64,000 bases of DNA from Setaria digitata (GCA_003640385.1 RCAB01000299.1:1-64000), one strand, 5' to 3'; positions 25,991 to 39,400 are shown, counted from the first letter of the stretch. The notes: generated by a model not told the origin, from the sequence alone. Numbers and translations are program-made.

Positions 25991-27020
25991 AATGAATTGA
26001 ATTTTACGCGAAATAATAATGAAAAAGAATTAGTCGTACACTTATTTTACGATCCCTATTGCATCATTTTTCGTCATCCAATCATCCCGAACAGATGAAA
26101 TTTCAGCTCTACCTCAATGGGTCCTATTTTTTGTATGTAAACAAAGCCTTTGCCAATCAATCGATCGATCAATCGATCATCATTCGCCAAATCGTTCAAT
26201 CATTAAAACTAATCACTGATAATTAGATATTATTTAACACACACATACATATACAAAAAAAAAAAAAAAAAAATTCCAGTCAACATTACAACTCTTTCAT
26301 TTTTCTATCTAATTACATTTCGTGCTATTATTTATTTACTATTGAAAGTCTTTTTGGTGTATATTCGTTCCTCGAACATTTCAGTTCGTACTGTTTTCTT
26401 AACTCGTCAAATTTCCACGATATACGTACACGTTTAACTGCGTGAACAAAAAAAAAAAAAAAAAAAAAAAAGAAGAAGGAAGAAAAGTAATCGTTTCATC
26501 AATTTCAACTAATGAATCTTTAAACACATCGCTAATTTCAGTAAAAGTAACCAAAATTTGATACTTTTACGATTTGTCGAAAAAAAAAAAAAAAAAAAAA
26601 AAAACATACCGTTCGATAATGTCATTTATCGTTGTATACATCAATCTGCTTATTAAGTAGCTAACAAATTTAATTAATTTAAAAATAAAAAAAAAGACAG
26701 AATAATGAAAGATTTATGGAAGATACAGGTAGCAATGTTTTTCGTTTTTTTTGTTTTTTTTTTTAATTAGATAATATCTAATTAATAATGATTAGTTAGT
26801 TGACTGAAGTATTTGGCGAATGATGATCCATTGATTGATTGATTGGCAAAGGCTCTGTTTACATACAAAAAAAAAAAAAAAACTATTGAGGTTTAGCCGA
26901 AATTTCATCTTTCGCACTTCGAGATGATTGGATGACGAAAAATGATGCAATAGGGATCGTAAAATTAGTGTACGACTAATTCCTTCATCATTATTTCTCG
27001 TAAAATTCAATTTATTCAAC
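25991..27020. repeat. large imperfect inverted repeat (foldback element)
   Basis: The left arm 25991-26237 is the reverse complement of the right arm 26761-27020, with small indels and substitutions. Matching blocks include TTAGTCGTACAC, TTTTACGATCCCTATTGCAT, TTTTTCGTCATCCAATCATC, CCTTTGCCAATCAATC, ATCATCATTCGCCAAAT and AATTAGATATTAT. The 523-base spacer is A-run-rich and has no frame. No obvious target-site duplication was found at the outer ends. It could be a foldback/MITE-like element or a local inverted duplication. Confidence 0.85.
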
Positions 27021-27411
27021 ATGACAACTCTATCTCTCTTCATTAATACTATTTTTTCTTCTTGCTCTTTTTTTTTTTTTTTTTTTTTTTTTTCCTCTAC
27101 GGAACTGAGATAATGGCAAAAGATTTTTCTTTTTTGAAATTAATTTTAAATTTGAACTTGACAAATTTCTGGATAACAATGGACAAAAAGAAAAAGCGCC
27201 GAAGAATGTTACTGTTAAACAGTCCATTTAAGTAAAGAAATAGAGAAATTTCTGAAAAAAAAAAAAAAAAAACTTGCAAAACATACTTTTATCTAAAAAA
27301 AAAAAAAAAAAAAGGGAAAGTTTTCCTTTCAATAATTAATTTGTAGGTAGAGTAACCCTGACCAAGGCATATCATCTTTTCTTCCATTCAATTCAACCTT
27401 TGCCTCATACA

Positions 27412-27545
27412 AAGTAAACTGCGGAACGGTTCTTTTGAGGAAGGGTTAGTCTGCGGGACAATTCTTTGAAGAAGTTAGTTTAGACTGAGAAACAGTCTTT
27501 TGAAGAAGTTTAGTCTGCGGAATAGCCTTTTTGAAGAAGAAGTAA
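27412..27545. repeat. degenerate ~30-bp minisatellite, four units
   Basis: Four imperfect copies of a unit resembling TTAGTCTGCGGAACAGTCTT followed by TTGAAGAAG are arranged head to tail. Confidence 0.7.
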
Positions 27546-28188
27546 TTTACTCAACAGGCCTCATTCAGGATATGCCTTAATTACGCAACATAAAGGCTTT
27601 CATTCAACTTCTAAACACTTCCCGTACTTCTACTGGAAAGAAAAAAAAAAAAGTTTACTTAACTCATTTCACTTCACTCTAAGTCTATGGTGCAATAAGA
27701 AGCGATAAACAACTCTCCTCATATCTTAATCTCTTCACTACAGCTAACTTATACTACACACTAGGATAAAAGACAAAACTTGATCAAGTTTAAATTTTAC
27801 TTCCCCAATGACTTACTTCTACACTTCTTGAGAAATGGAACACACACACTACCTACCGTATAGATTATTGCATCATTACAGCAACTCATACTGCTACCGT
27901 ATTCCCCTCATATTCTATCATCTCAAACTATGTTACTGATGATCGGAAAAAGAATTTTGCAAAAATCTTGAACTTTCCTCATCTTCAACTTACATTTATC
28001 TTTCAAATTTCAAATTTACTCAGTCTTTTTTTCCTGTTTTTCCTCCTTCCATTCAACCTACTCCCACCAATCAATCAATCAATCAATATTGTTCATCAAT
28101 CGTCCATGTATGTTCACTCTTTTCATTCTTTGCTCCTACATATGTTTGTTTGCGTATTTCTGTGTCTGTTGTATGTGTACGTGTATGT

Positions 28189-28215
28189 CTGTGTGTGTGC
28201 GTGTGTGTGTGTGTG

Positions 28216-28254
<39 letters not shown>
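28189..28254. repeat. (TG)n microsatellite
   Basis: About 66 bases of TG dinucleotide with three TGCG interruptions. Confidence 0.95.
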
Positions 28255-28256
<2 letters not shown>

Positions 28257-28479
28257 ACGTCTGTTTTCTGTTTGGTATTTTTTTCTTGACAGTGAAAAGG
28301 GAATTCGATAGTTTTGGCAAGATTCCCGAGTTGACGACACGACCACGTGGCTCGAAAGGGTGTCACCTTGTGAAGCAGAGCACTAAGACTAAACATTTCT
28401 CAGTCTGATGAAATGTTTCGTGAAAACGGCTGGGAATGCATCTCGTTGTCGTGGCTGATGATCGATGGATGAATGATTG

Positions 28480-28530
28480 AGGAGGAAGAAGGAAGGAGGA
28501 GGAAGGAGGAGGAGGAGGAGGAAAAGGAGA
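28480..28530. repeat. (GGA)n-type purine microsatellite
   Basis: Imperfect GGA/GGAA array; a pyrimidine-rich tract follows on the same strand at about 28711-28800. Confidence 0.85.
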
Positions 28531-28710
28531 TGAAAGATGACAGTGAAATATGTAATCATTGTTATCACTCTTATCATAGCAGTTATCATTCGTGATCATT
28601 TTGACCTTTGATATCACTAGAACTAGACAACTGTGATGTCATTCCTCATAATAAACCATCTTGAGATGAACAAATCATCGAAAATGTTTCATTGAAAATT
28701 AACTAACAGC

Positions 28711-28800
28711 CTTCCTCTTCCTTTCTCTCTCTTTCTCTTTCTCTGTTCTTCTCTTTTTCCCTCCCTCTTTCCCTCCTCCCTCTCTTCTTTTCTTCTTCCT
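28711..28800. repeat. polypyrimidine tract (CT-rich)
   Basis: About 90 bases almost wholly of C and T. Confidence 0.85.
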
Positions 28801-29249
28801 CTGGCTTAATTTGCTACTTCATTTAAGTAATTAAAAAATATCGTCCTCAACAAGTGATGAAATGATAAATTCACTGATTATATAATTCATACTGCACATC
28901 ACCACTGTTACGAATAAAAGTCTGTGCTTCTGTTTAAACTGCCAATTAACATCAGTTGGTTGATTAATTGCACTAATTGATAACCCAACAGTGAAAAAAA
29001 TTCTGCTTTATTAAATGCAACTATAATCTGTTGCATTAGCAACCGTTTTTTCTCCTCATTTTTCATATCATTATTATATTTTATTTATCATCCCTCCTAC
29101 TTCAGGAAAAATTAAAAATTGATATTTAATAAATTTACTGAGCCATGAGCTTTTTGATAATTTTCTAAGCAGTGCTTAATTGCTGAAGCACAGAATGATG
29201 GGAGATAATATATTGTTTAGCTACCCTCTTCATTATTATTCCTATTATT

Positions 29250-29250
29250 C

Positions 29251-29291
<41 letters not shown>
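29250..29291. repeat. (TTA)n microsatellite
   Basis: About 14 uninterrupted TTA units, with imperfect ones just upstream. Confidence 0.95.
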
Positions 29292-29293
<2 letters not shown>

Positions 29294-31473
29294 TGTATCA
29301 GTGATTATTGCTCTTATCATCACTACATTCATTTATATTTGTTCATATATCTAAAACTCATCATCCTTTTACTGATAATATTTTATTAGCTTATCAGATA
29401 AAGCTAAAATAATACCAGCGATTTAGTATTTTTCTGCTGTGCATTTCATATCCTGAAACGATTGATATAGTTTTTGCTAGAACTGGTTTCACCATTTAGA
29501 CACTTCCTCCTTATTTCACATGACACTTTCACCCCTCTCCTAATTTTGGTAAACAGCATCAATTTCCATTAATAATATATATTTATTTATTTAATATATA
29601 TATGTATATAAAAGTACCAGCGATGCTCTGTAGCAGATGTCATGAGTACTTAGTTAATTAATGGATAAATTTCTTCCGCACATTAGCCATTAATTTAAAT
29701 TATTATTTTTAAAAGTTTATTTATTTTTATTTTTGATTTTCCAAATTCTATTGCCTATTTTTACAGGTAAAATAAGTAGTTGTTATTATTGGTAGTTGGG
29801 CCTGTTTTGTTTTAGTCCAATTTAAAAAAAAAAAAAAAAAAAAAAACCAACATCGCTGTACTATTCAATTGAAAAACCTTTTTTTTAAGGATAAAAATTT
29901 TCCAAAAAAAAAAAAAAAAAAAATAAAAATAAAAACGAAGGAAAAAAACAGATCTTATTTCTTCATTTAAGCGATACAAAATTTAATTCCAAATGCTTAT
30001 ATAATTTTTCTAATTTACAAAAGTAAAATTTATCTTAGAAATGATTACTTTAATTTGTTTTAGGATCAAGCAATTTTTATAATTTTCCAAAAAAAAAAAA
30101 AAAAGAAAAAAATTGAAAGTCCTGAACGTTTATGTGACTGTCAGTCAGTTTATCATTATCATTTTAGTTTCCTTTCCTGTCACTCTTGTTTGTCGCCCTT
30201 TCCTTCCAGTAAAGTAGTCGCCGATTTATTCCGTTTATCACAAATTTTTTTTTAATTCCCCAAACTTGTATTTTCATTTTCTTTTTTTTTTTTTTTTTTT
30301 TTCTTTTTAAACTGAGATTTTTTTTTTCAATAGAAGCATCGGATAAATGATATGAAGAAAAAAAAAAAAAAGAAAAACTCTCTATTTCATTTATAGATTT
30401 CCCTTTTTTCTTTATGCTTTTTCTTTTCCTTCTTTCTTTTTTTTTTTTAATTAAATTAAATCAAATTAATGCTAAAGATGATACATCAGAAAATTCCTTC
30501 AGAATCTTCGCAGAAGGACAAAATTACAAAAATTTGCGAATTTTTGTTAATGGAAATTCATCAGCCAAAATGATTAATTTTTACCTAACTTTGTTTTAAA
30601 ATGAAAACTGAAACTGTTGAAAGTGATGAAAAAAAGAGAGAGAGAGAGAGAAAAAAAAAAAAAAAAGAAACTAAGTAAGAAATAGACAATTTGGAAACTT
30701 GACTATTGTAAATGAAAGTTTCCATCACCATCAACATATACAGTGATTCATTCATTCAACTTTCAAAAAATAAAATTGTACGGTGGAGAGGAGAAATATT
30801 TGAACATACTGTTGCTACAGTAAGATAGATAACTGATGAACCGTAATTGACGAAATGTGCGAAAAAAAAAGTAATACTGTAAAATATTGAATGAAATTTT
30901 AAATTGAATTTTTTAAGAAAATGCAAAACTTACATTACTGTTTCATTTTCTTCTTCCTCTTTTTTCTTTTTCTTTATCATCATCATTTCACATCATATCA
31001 ACCGTATCACTGTCATTATACGTGCCATTTTACATTTTGAGGAAAGTTTTAGGAAAACAAAAAACAAAAAATTTAAAAATCAATCTTATGGATATAAAGG
31101 ATGCAAATCAGTGTTTAAAACATTCATTATTTTCAGTAGCAATCATTTGTGAAAAAAAAAAAAAAAAAACGAAAAAAAAAAAGCAAAACGTAACATTCTG
31201 TTAAAATAACAACAGGAAGCAGCAAAAAAAAAAAATTTAAAAATGAAACTTTGAAATTTTTATTTCAATTATAAATTTTTTCAAAAATGAAATTGGCCAA
31301 TGCAGTCTTTCTTACATTTGCTTCCGATTTTTTTTATTGGTCAGCTCCTGGAGAAAAAAAAAAAAAAAAAAAAGAGAAAGTATTATTGGTCAGCTAATGA
31401 AATTTTAAACATTCTAATAATACCAAAAGAAAAAAAAAAAAGCTAATAAATCATAAACTTTTGTTATCATTTA

Positions 31474-31482
31474 AGAGAGAGG

Positions 31483-31520
<38 letters not shown>

Positions 31521-31530
31521 GAAGAAGAAA
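31474..31530. repeat. (GA)n microsatellite
   Basis: GA-dinucleotide core of about 30 bases flanked by GAAGAA purine sequence. Confidence 0.9.
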
Positions 31531-33271
31531 AAAATTAAAAGAAGGAAATTTCAATGTATAATAACCACATGGTCACAATTTTCAATGACGTTTTTAACCC
31601 TTCACAAACGATTAATTGCCAGTAATTTAGAAACTCAAAATTTTCTTTCTTTTTTCTTTTTCTTATTTTTTCTGATAAAATATTTTTCAGTACTTTTTTG
31701 GCTTTCTCAGCACTTTCCCCCCCCNAATGTGAACTCACACAAACAAAACACTTTATCACTTTGTCATATCAGTGTCGTTAACAATAAGAGTAGATGGACC
31801 AATAATTCTTCAATCAACAAAGCTTATTTCAACATAAGTAATTAAAAATTGATCTATCTACTCTTGGCAAAATACGTATTACAAAAATAAAAATAAAAAT
31901 GAAACAATAAAAAAAAAAAAAAAAAAAAAAGGAAAAGGAAAAAAAAAAAAAAAAAAAAAAATATTTCCAGAAATACAGATGAAACATTTCAGGTGTAAAT
32001 TTTGCTAAAAATTTCAACGGAAGAAACCTGCTAATAGTCTGTTAATTGTTCTCTTGTGTAAATTAATTATCCGCCAATAAAAATTGCTAAAATCACAATT
32101 TCTTGTCTAAATTATTGGAAAAGTTGCATACTAATAAGTTAGTTTTCTGCATAAATTTATTAATTTTTCTTCACTGCTCTTCGTCATAGTAAACTTTCCA
32201 AAAGAATGAAAAATTATTACCAATATTCCAAATACACCTTTAAACACCTGAAGTTCTTTTTTCTGTTCAAATTCTCGCATTAAGATCGTTAAAAAAACAA
32301 ACCTTCTTCTGCAATTAATGAGTAATATCTAGGAATCATACCGATTCCACCTAAAAAAAAAAAAAAAAAAAGAAAAGAAAAAGAAAAAAAATGCTAATGA
32401 CATTTATTTTTCGATTATTTTCAAAATTTTTTTTTTCTGCATGAGAAAGAAATAAGAGAAACGATTAGTATGTAAAATCTATATGCAAATAGAACCAATT
32501 CTAACTATTTCAGGAAAGTGTCCACCAAAAATTTGTTCATATAGTTGAAAATTTCAAACTTAAAATGATGAAATATGAGTGAAACAACAGGTGGGAAAAA
32601 ATGATACGAAACTTGAAAATGCGAAATACACACTTCTACCAGAAACTACTCAGCAATCAACCCATAATAATTATTAATTATTTAATAACAGTTAACGGCA
32701 AGAGCTTGTTTCTTCATAAATAAATGAAAAATGAAAATGAAAATTGACAGGTAACGTCGAAATATATTTCGATTGTTTATTGAAGATGAAATTAAATTGT
32801 TCATATAAATAAAACTAAAACCAAAAATAGGGTAAATCAGTAATTAAAAAGGAAAAAATGAATAAATAAAATGTTTTTTTTTCGGTTTTTTTTTTTTGCT
32901 TTATGATACAAAAATTTATCATAATAAAAAGTGACTGTGACATCATTCACAGTCAACCTAATTAATTAAGCATACAATAATAAATTATAAATTACTCATA
33001 TTATCATTGCAAATTATTATTATTGTTAAGGCAAAAAAAAAAAAAAAAAGATTATTCAAACAATCATTTTAGCTATTATTACTATTTGATGAAATAGAAA
33101 TTCTTCTTATCATTTGATAATGCTCATTTGCAGACAGCTTCAGATCATATCATTGAATGATAAACAATTTGCCAAATAACTGAACTAAATAGTTCAAAGT
33201 TCAGTTGAAGAATGTTGCGTAAGACTCCAGAAAAAAAAAAAATAATAAAAAGTTAAAAAAAAAAAAAAAAG

Positions 33272-33314
33272 AGAAAGAAAGAAAGAAAGAAAGAAGGAAA
33301 AGAAAAGAAAGAAA
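33272..33314. repeat. (GAAA)n microsatellite
   Basis: Imperfect GAAA tetranucleotide array within a longer purine tract. Confidence 0.85.
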
Positions 33315-33600
33315 GGAGGAATTATTACGTCAACTGCATGTAAACAGTTGAAATTTTCATCCTCGAAAACATTTCAAAATTAATTGTATTTTTTTTGTTT
33401 TTGTTTTTTTTTTTTTTTTTCTTTTTTTCATTTCTTTCCAGGAAAGAAATAAATTGAAATGCTAAATTTTACTGAATATAAAATGCATTGTGTTGTATAT
33501 GTCATCATGTCATCATCAACCATCAGCTTGTTTATAAAAGTTTCAATTGAGTGGGAAAAAAAAAAAGTTTACTTTCCCCCCCCCCTCCATCCACCTGTAG

Positions 33601-33800
33601 CAGAGGCGGAAGAGGAATGAAATCGCCGGCAGTTCCTTTCAATTTACCTTTTCACGAATGGGCGGTGTTATCGGACGTTTTGTTTTGTGGGCGGAACGCA
33701 TAGATGCGCCACCGCAACAGCAACAGCATCTAAGCGCTTCCGTCACCGTCTAAGCGTATTTAAAGGACATTGAAACCATCGGTATCAGTGAAGGATTCAG
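33601..33800 (+). promoter_or_regulatory. GC-richer promoter region of the sulfotransferase gene
   Basis: This is the only clearly GC-rich stretch for kilobases on either side. It has two GGGCGG boxes (33660-33665 and 33689-33694), two CTAAGCG repeats 20 bases apart (33730 and 33750), a near-palindrome CGCATAGATGCG, and TATTTAAAG at 33757-33765, about 36 bases before the ATG. ATTCAG immediately precedes the start codon and could be a leader acceptor. The promoter role is inferred from composition and position. Confidence 0.55.
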
Positions 33801-34198
33801 ATGGCCCCAATTAGTAAGCATAATCGTAAGTTGAAAATTGAAGATACTGACTTACCAACAGCATCTGAGCATTTGCCAGCTTCTGCATCATGTAGTACGG
33901 AAGCGCCGAATAGTGGAATCGTTTTTCAACTGGATGGTCAGCCGAAACAGTCCTGCATAGATAATGAAATATGGCCACCTGTATTCAAGCCTGAATTTTT
34001 AAGGTATTATTTTTTGCAAAAAAAAAAAAAAAAAGAAGAAAAGAAAGAAAAAAAAAAAAGAAAAAATTTTTCTCTTTTTTCTTTCACAATTTTTTTAAAA
34101 TGTCTTTAATTTATACTTCTTATACAGTGTAAATTTTAAGCTTAATTTTTTAACATATTGTTATAATTGATAGAATGAAATTGAAAGTTGATAATTTT

Positions 34199-34237
<39 letters not shown>

Positions 34238-35671
34238 TTTGATTTTATCACAGAAGTGCAAAAGCAATGAAACCACGTGATAGCGACATCTTCGTATGTA
34301 CCTATCCAAAATGTGGCACCACGTGGATACAACATATTTGCTCACAGCTGTTAACTGATAATTATGGACCACAAGTGGGACGTGGTAAGTATTTAATTAC
34401 ATGTCTACATTCATTTCAATTTAACTGGCTACGTATATTGGAAATGTTAAAGAATTAATTGCTGATTAATTAGTATTTCAGAGCTCTGCATAACCAGTCC
34501 AATGATTGAACGAATGGGTGCTAGATTTACTGATAATTTAGACTCACCACGACTGTTAAAAACACATTTCACCTGGTATAATGTACCAAAAAACAACAAT
34601 GCCAAATATATTCTTGCTGTTCGAAATCCAAAAGACTGTGCTACAAGGTTAATTTTTAATTTAAAAACTGAATGATTTGAAAACAGAAGAGAAAAAAAAA
34701 AAAAAAAAAAAAAAATTCGATAATTAATTGAAATTTCTTTTTTCTTTTTTTTTTTTTTTTTCAAAATTTCAAAGTATTTAAAATTCCGAAATAAATTTTA
34801 GTGATAATTTGATCCTCCTTTCAGCTACTTTTTCCACAATCGTAACTTCAAAATCTACAATTATGAGCATGGAGACTTTTCCGCCTTTCTTGAGCTCTTT
34901 CTATCGAAAGAGATTGCATTCGGAAACTATTTCGACTATTTGCTCAGTTGGCTTCCACATATTAACGATGAAAATGTATTGTTCTTGAAGTATGAAGATA
35001 TGTGCGCCGATTTGCGGCAAGCTGTTCTACGGATCGGTACATTTCTGGGCGGTAAAGCTGCTGAACATGTTCAAAATGAGGCTGTACTAAATCAAATTGT
35101 TGCAAATAGTACCATCAAATCGATGAAAAAAGATCAATGGCGATGGTTTCCAGAAAATAATTTGTAAATTTTTCACTCAAATTTTCGCATTAAATTTTAA
35201 TTAATTTTGAACATTCCTAAAATTAGTCAAACTTCATTCCATCTCTCTTAAAAAAAAAGAAAAAAGAAAAAATTAATATACATATATAAAAATATGCACT
35301 ATACATGCTTATTTACTGTTTCGATTATTATAAGCATTTATTCAGAAAAAAAAAAAAAAAAAAAAAAAAGTTTCGAGCATTTCCGTATTTTTGATAAATA
35401 GCAAACAGTTCAATAAAAATGAAATGAAGGATTTTGCCACAGTTCAACGGCCGTTTTCAAAATTCACGTCATCTTTTAAAGAAAAGCAGTTATAAAAGAA
35501 GGGTTAAAAGATTGATTATTTTAAAAGAGGGATCGATTGAAGGTTATGAAAAAAAAAGTACCATGTGCGATTTGATTGATCATTTCTATTTTTTTTTTTT
35601 TAACAAAATGTTGATGGTGTAAAAGAAAGAAGTACAGAGACTTGTGAGACATTACTTACCTTCTTGACATC

Positions 35672-35702
<31 letters not shown>

Positions 35703-36270
35703 CAGTATGCGAGGGAAGTAATTTTGGTAATTTGTTTGTTGTACTATCTTTAATAGAATGAAGTATTTCACTTCGCCACTGTTGTTAGTAACTACTGTTC
35801 CACTTTTCATTTTTCTTTCTCTTTTTTTTTTTTGTCTCACTAATTCAAATTTTTATATTTTTAGACGCCAGAACATCTTCATTCGAAAGGGCGGAAGTGG
35901 AGACTGGAAGAATTATTTTACACGTGATCAATCAGATCGACTAGATGCAATGTATCAGAAATATTTAGCCGGAACAGTTGCAGAACATTGGTGGGAAGAA
36001 GAAATGACCTGGGATAGTATGGAGGATATGGGAATTGAAGCCGATTTATCAGCAGTTTCAATTGCCGAAAAATTTACCAGTAGCAGTAGTACAATCAGTT
36101 CTAGACGAGGTTCACTGGAAGATTTCGGGACTGATTCGATCGAATCTGCTGATCTGAATGCTGATCTGAATGTCCTGAAGACAGCAATTCAGAAATACAT
36201 CCCGTGGCGTGAACGCGTATCATCGCAATCATCATCAGGATACAATTCTTTGTCCTCATCATTATATTAA
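33801..36270 (+). CDS. ssu-1: cytosolic sulfotransferase (SULT family, SSU-1-like)
   Basis: Five exons, 33801-34003, 34254-34384, 34482-34647, 34825-35163 and 35865-36270, all in phase, give 414 aa. The enzyme transfers sulfonate from PAPS to hydroxyl groups of small molecules in the cytosol. Seen in order: the 5'-phosphosulfate loop TYPKCGTTW (about residues 84-92), the catalytic histidine in LLKTHF (His140), the 3'-phosphate site RNPKD, and the C-terminal PAPS motif [13 protein letters not shown] (about 286-298). All key residues are present, so it should be active. Compared with a typical SULT of about 290-300 aa it has an extra N-terminus of about 65 residues and a Ser-rich acidic C-terminal tail of about 85. 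C. elegans has one such gene, ssu-1, expressed in a pair of sensory neurons; the orthology is inferred. Confidence 0.9.
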
Positions 36271-36374
36271 AGTAGAATTAGCTACTCAGAATTATTCTCA
36301 CACATTTAAAATTTAATTTAATGATAATATTTCAATAGCTCTATTCTATTTCAATTACTATTTATTATTATTGA

Positions 36375-36380
36375 AATAAA
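36375..36380 (+). terminator. poly(A) signal AATAAA of the sulfotransferase gene
   Basis: AATAAA about 105 bases after the stop codon. Confidence 0.45.
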
Positions 36381-36453
36381 AGTTAACGATTTACACTTTT
36401 TAAATAAATTATTTGTAATTATTGCCTACAATGTTACCTTCCGGAATGCAATC

Positions 36454-36484
<31 letters not shown>

Positions 36485-39400
36485 TTGCAATTCAAATTAT
36501 TGTGTTTTGCAGTAATATTAGCAACTAATACCTCATTAATAATTATTTATTTTGAAACAATGTCTACAAGAAGTTTGGTTTTTTTTTCAAATTAATTTTC
36601 AAATTTTATAATTTGCATCAATCAACACTTGCTCTGCTTGATTTCCTGAAATCTCATTATCTATTTGGATAATAATTTTCATTATCTCAAACTTAAACTG
36701 AGCTTCCTAATCTTTCTCATCAAATATTTTCGTTTTTTTTTTTTTTTTTGGTTTTTTTTTTTGTTTTTTAAATTATTAAAGTATGCCATTTTCCGGAAAA
36801 AAAAGACGGAAAAGAAAAAAAAAAGCAAAATCTTCGATCGAACCAGAAATACAAATCTTGATGTGTGCTGCTAAATAAATAAACAATAAAGCAGAAAGTC
36901 ATCAATCTCAGCTGCTTTCAGGAAATGAATCAATCAGTCTGATTGAGTTAAAACTTTTACTATCTCATCTGTAATTATTGTATTTTCAATTAAACCATTT
37001 CTAATTTCAGTTTCTTTTTGTATATTTGATTTCATTTCCAGCTGTTGTTACTTCATATGTGTATGTACATATCTGTTCAAAGAAAGTTTTTGTTCTTTTT
37101 TTTTTTTCTTTCTTGTACAATACAAACATTGATAAAATGATTAAAATAAAATAATATCCTTCAAAATGTCGACATAACAACTGACATTGCATAGAAATAA
37201 TTTGATTTAACTTTTGGCGCAACACACAGCTGAAATGATCTTTTTAAAGAAATTACAAATTTCAAATATTAATGAAATTAAGTTGAAAAAAGAAAATTAA
37301 AGCTAAAAATGTTATTGCAGTAAATTTTCCTTTTCTTGCCAAGAAAATTTTTCTCATTTTTTTTTTCTTTTTATTTTTTTGAATCAAAAATCGAAACAGA
37401 AAAGCATAAAATCCTTCGAAATACTTTAAAAGACAAATAATTGGGCAAATTTCAGAAAATGTTTCTATTAAAGATGACGCTGAAAATATGATCATTTTTT
37501 TTTTTGCCTTACTTTCATTTTTCATTCTCTGATGCATGGCTGTTTGGTCCCTTAGAAATAATTAATTAAAAAAAAAAAAAAAAAAGTCCAAGAGATAAGA
37601 GATGAGTGAAAAATGGGCCAATATTTATATCAAAGAAATAGAATGTTAGTCCTAAATTTTAGCAAAATTCTCCACTGCTAAGCTTTTCTTTATTCCAAAA
37701 TATTTTCATCCAATTAGCAAGTTGAGTCGTTAATTTTTGAACGGCTAATCAAATTCGCTTACATTTTGTGACAATAAATCAGCAAATAAACGTTAAAAAT
37801 CAGTTAAAAAATAATTTGAAAGCATCATAAATACTATTCATATACTTCCATTTGTAACGGTGGACTACCCTGCAAATGATTTTTTTTTTTTTGAAAAAAA
37901 AAAAAAAGAATTTTACAATTTAATTTAAAATTTAAATGAATTGAATTTCTTTGCAAGATTTTAAGCTTGATTTTGAATATGTTTTTCCTGCAAATTGATC
38001 AGGTATTCTTTTTTTTTAAAACTCATACTTATTACAATCAGCTCTGTTAAAAATCAATTAAAAACATCGCTGATGACTATTATTTTTAAAGGAAACATTA
38101 GAAAGAAAAAATGAATCAATTAACTAATTATGTTCATTGTTGACGGCAAGATAAAGAGAAATAAAAAAGTGGAGACAAAAAAAAAAACTCTTCAGTAAAT
38201 GATTTCTTCATTTAAAAATCAAATTTGACTTGCCACTTCCTCTCGAAATACTAGTTTAAACTTGTAATTTCGACATCTGGCTTAGAAGGCCAAATTTATC
38301 ATGTTTCAAATTGCATTGCTTATCAAAATTTTTGCTACTGGTTCCTATTACCTATGCATTAATTAACCCTTTCGGTATCTATTTCTAACTTTTTCATCCT
38401 TTTTTTTTTTTTTTTTTTTAAATTATTAGAACTTAGAAACAAAATGAGAGCTAAAAATTTTGAAAGTAAAAATTTGGCATGAAAAAATATCTTGTTAAAG
38501 TTGGTCTGTATAAAATAACCATTTTAGAATGGGGAACTAATAATCAGTAACATATCACAAAATGGTACCATTATTTAAAAAGTGATAAAATAATTCAGAT
38601 AAGAACCATTTGAACAAAAAAAAAAACGATTTAATAACATGGCAATATTCAAATCGTTGATAAATTTTTATGTTTTTTTTCTTTTTTTTTAACATTTTGA
38701 TTAAACAAAAACCTTTTTAGGATTTTAGACAATTCTATTATTCTGAAATCTGAAATCAAATTTTATTTGTAGTATTTTTTCTCTTATTTAATATGAAATT
38801 CGAACCAAAATATGGCCAGTACGTCAAAGTACCAAGCTGACTTATTTGAACCAAATTAATTTCTGATAAAATAGAACAAACGATGGAACTAAATTTGTCA
38901 TCATTATGCACTACTAAAATGTGACAAAAATAGTAGGAAAATCCAGTTGCTAATTAATCAACAGTAATGAATTATTATTTATTACTAGTTATAGTTTTAA
39001 TTATTTGAAGAGGAGAAAAAAAAAAAAAAAGGGAACGAAAAAAAAGTTTGAAAGAAAAGAGCTACAGTAGACACTATTAGCTAACTTCTATCACAACAGT
39101 ATAGCATAAAAAGTTAAAATGAAATCATACCGGTTCTGTAGTATTTTATCAAATCAATCATCCTTTTGCCAAATAAATTTTTTTTTTTTTTTTTTTATCA
39201 TCCATACCCTCAAAAATCTCGAATTCAACACTGCCACCCCTATTCACACATTGTCACCACTAATTGTTGAAATATTTGTAATGTGACATAATTTCGCTAC
39301 GCTACATGAAGTTTTAATTTTCCTTTCCTTTCTTTCTTTCTTTTTTTTTTTTTTTTTTTTCTTGAACTTTTAACTACTACTGGCAGATATATTTTTGGAC

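Larger units (their letters stand above)
23779..33800. other. 10 kb gene-poor intergenic region
   Basis: After the NPHP4 stop there is no frame with recognisable protein similarity for about 10 kb on either strand. The region holds A and T runs of 12-30 bases, a large foldback repeat (25991-27020), a degenerate minisatellite (27412-27545), several microsatellites and one N at 31725 following a run of C. No tRNA, rRNA or transposase signal was seen. The last 200 bases are GC-richer and look like the sulfotransferase promoter. Confidence 0.65.

Noticed and set aside
28083..28408. Several overlapping 60-146 codon frames around the TG repeat
   Set aside because: They are translations of the TG/CA microsatellite (Cys-Val or Thr-His repeats), not genes.
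28181..29291. CRISPR-like array
   Set aside because: The repeats are simple microsatellites without unique spacers, in a eukaryotic genome.
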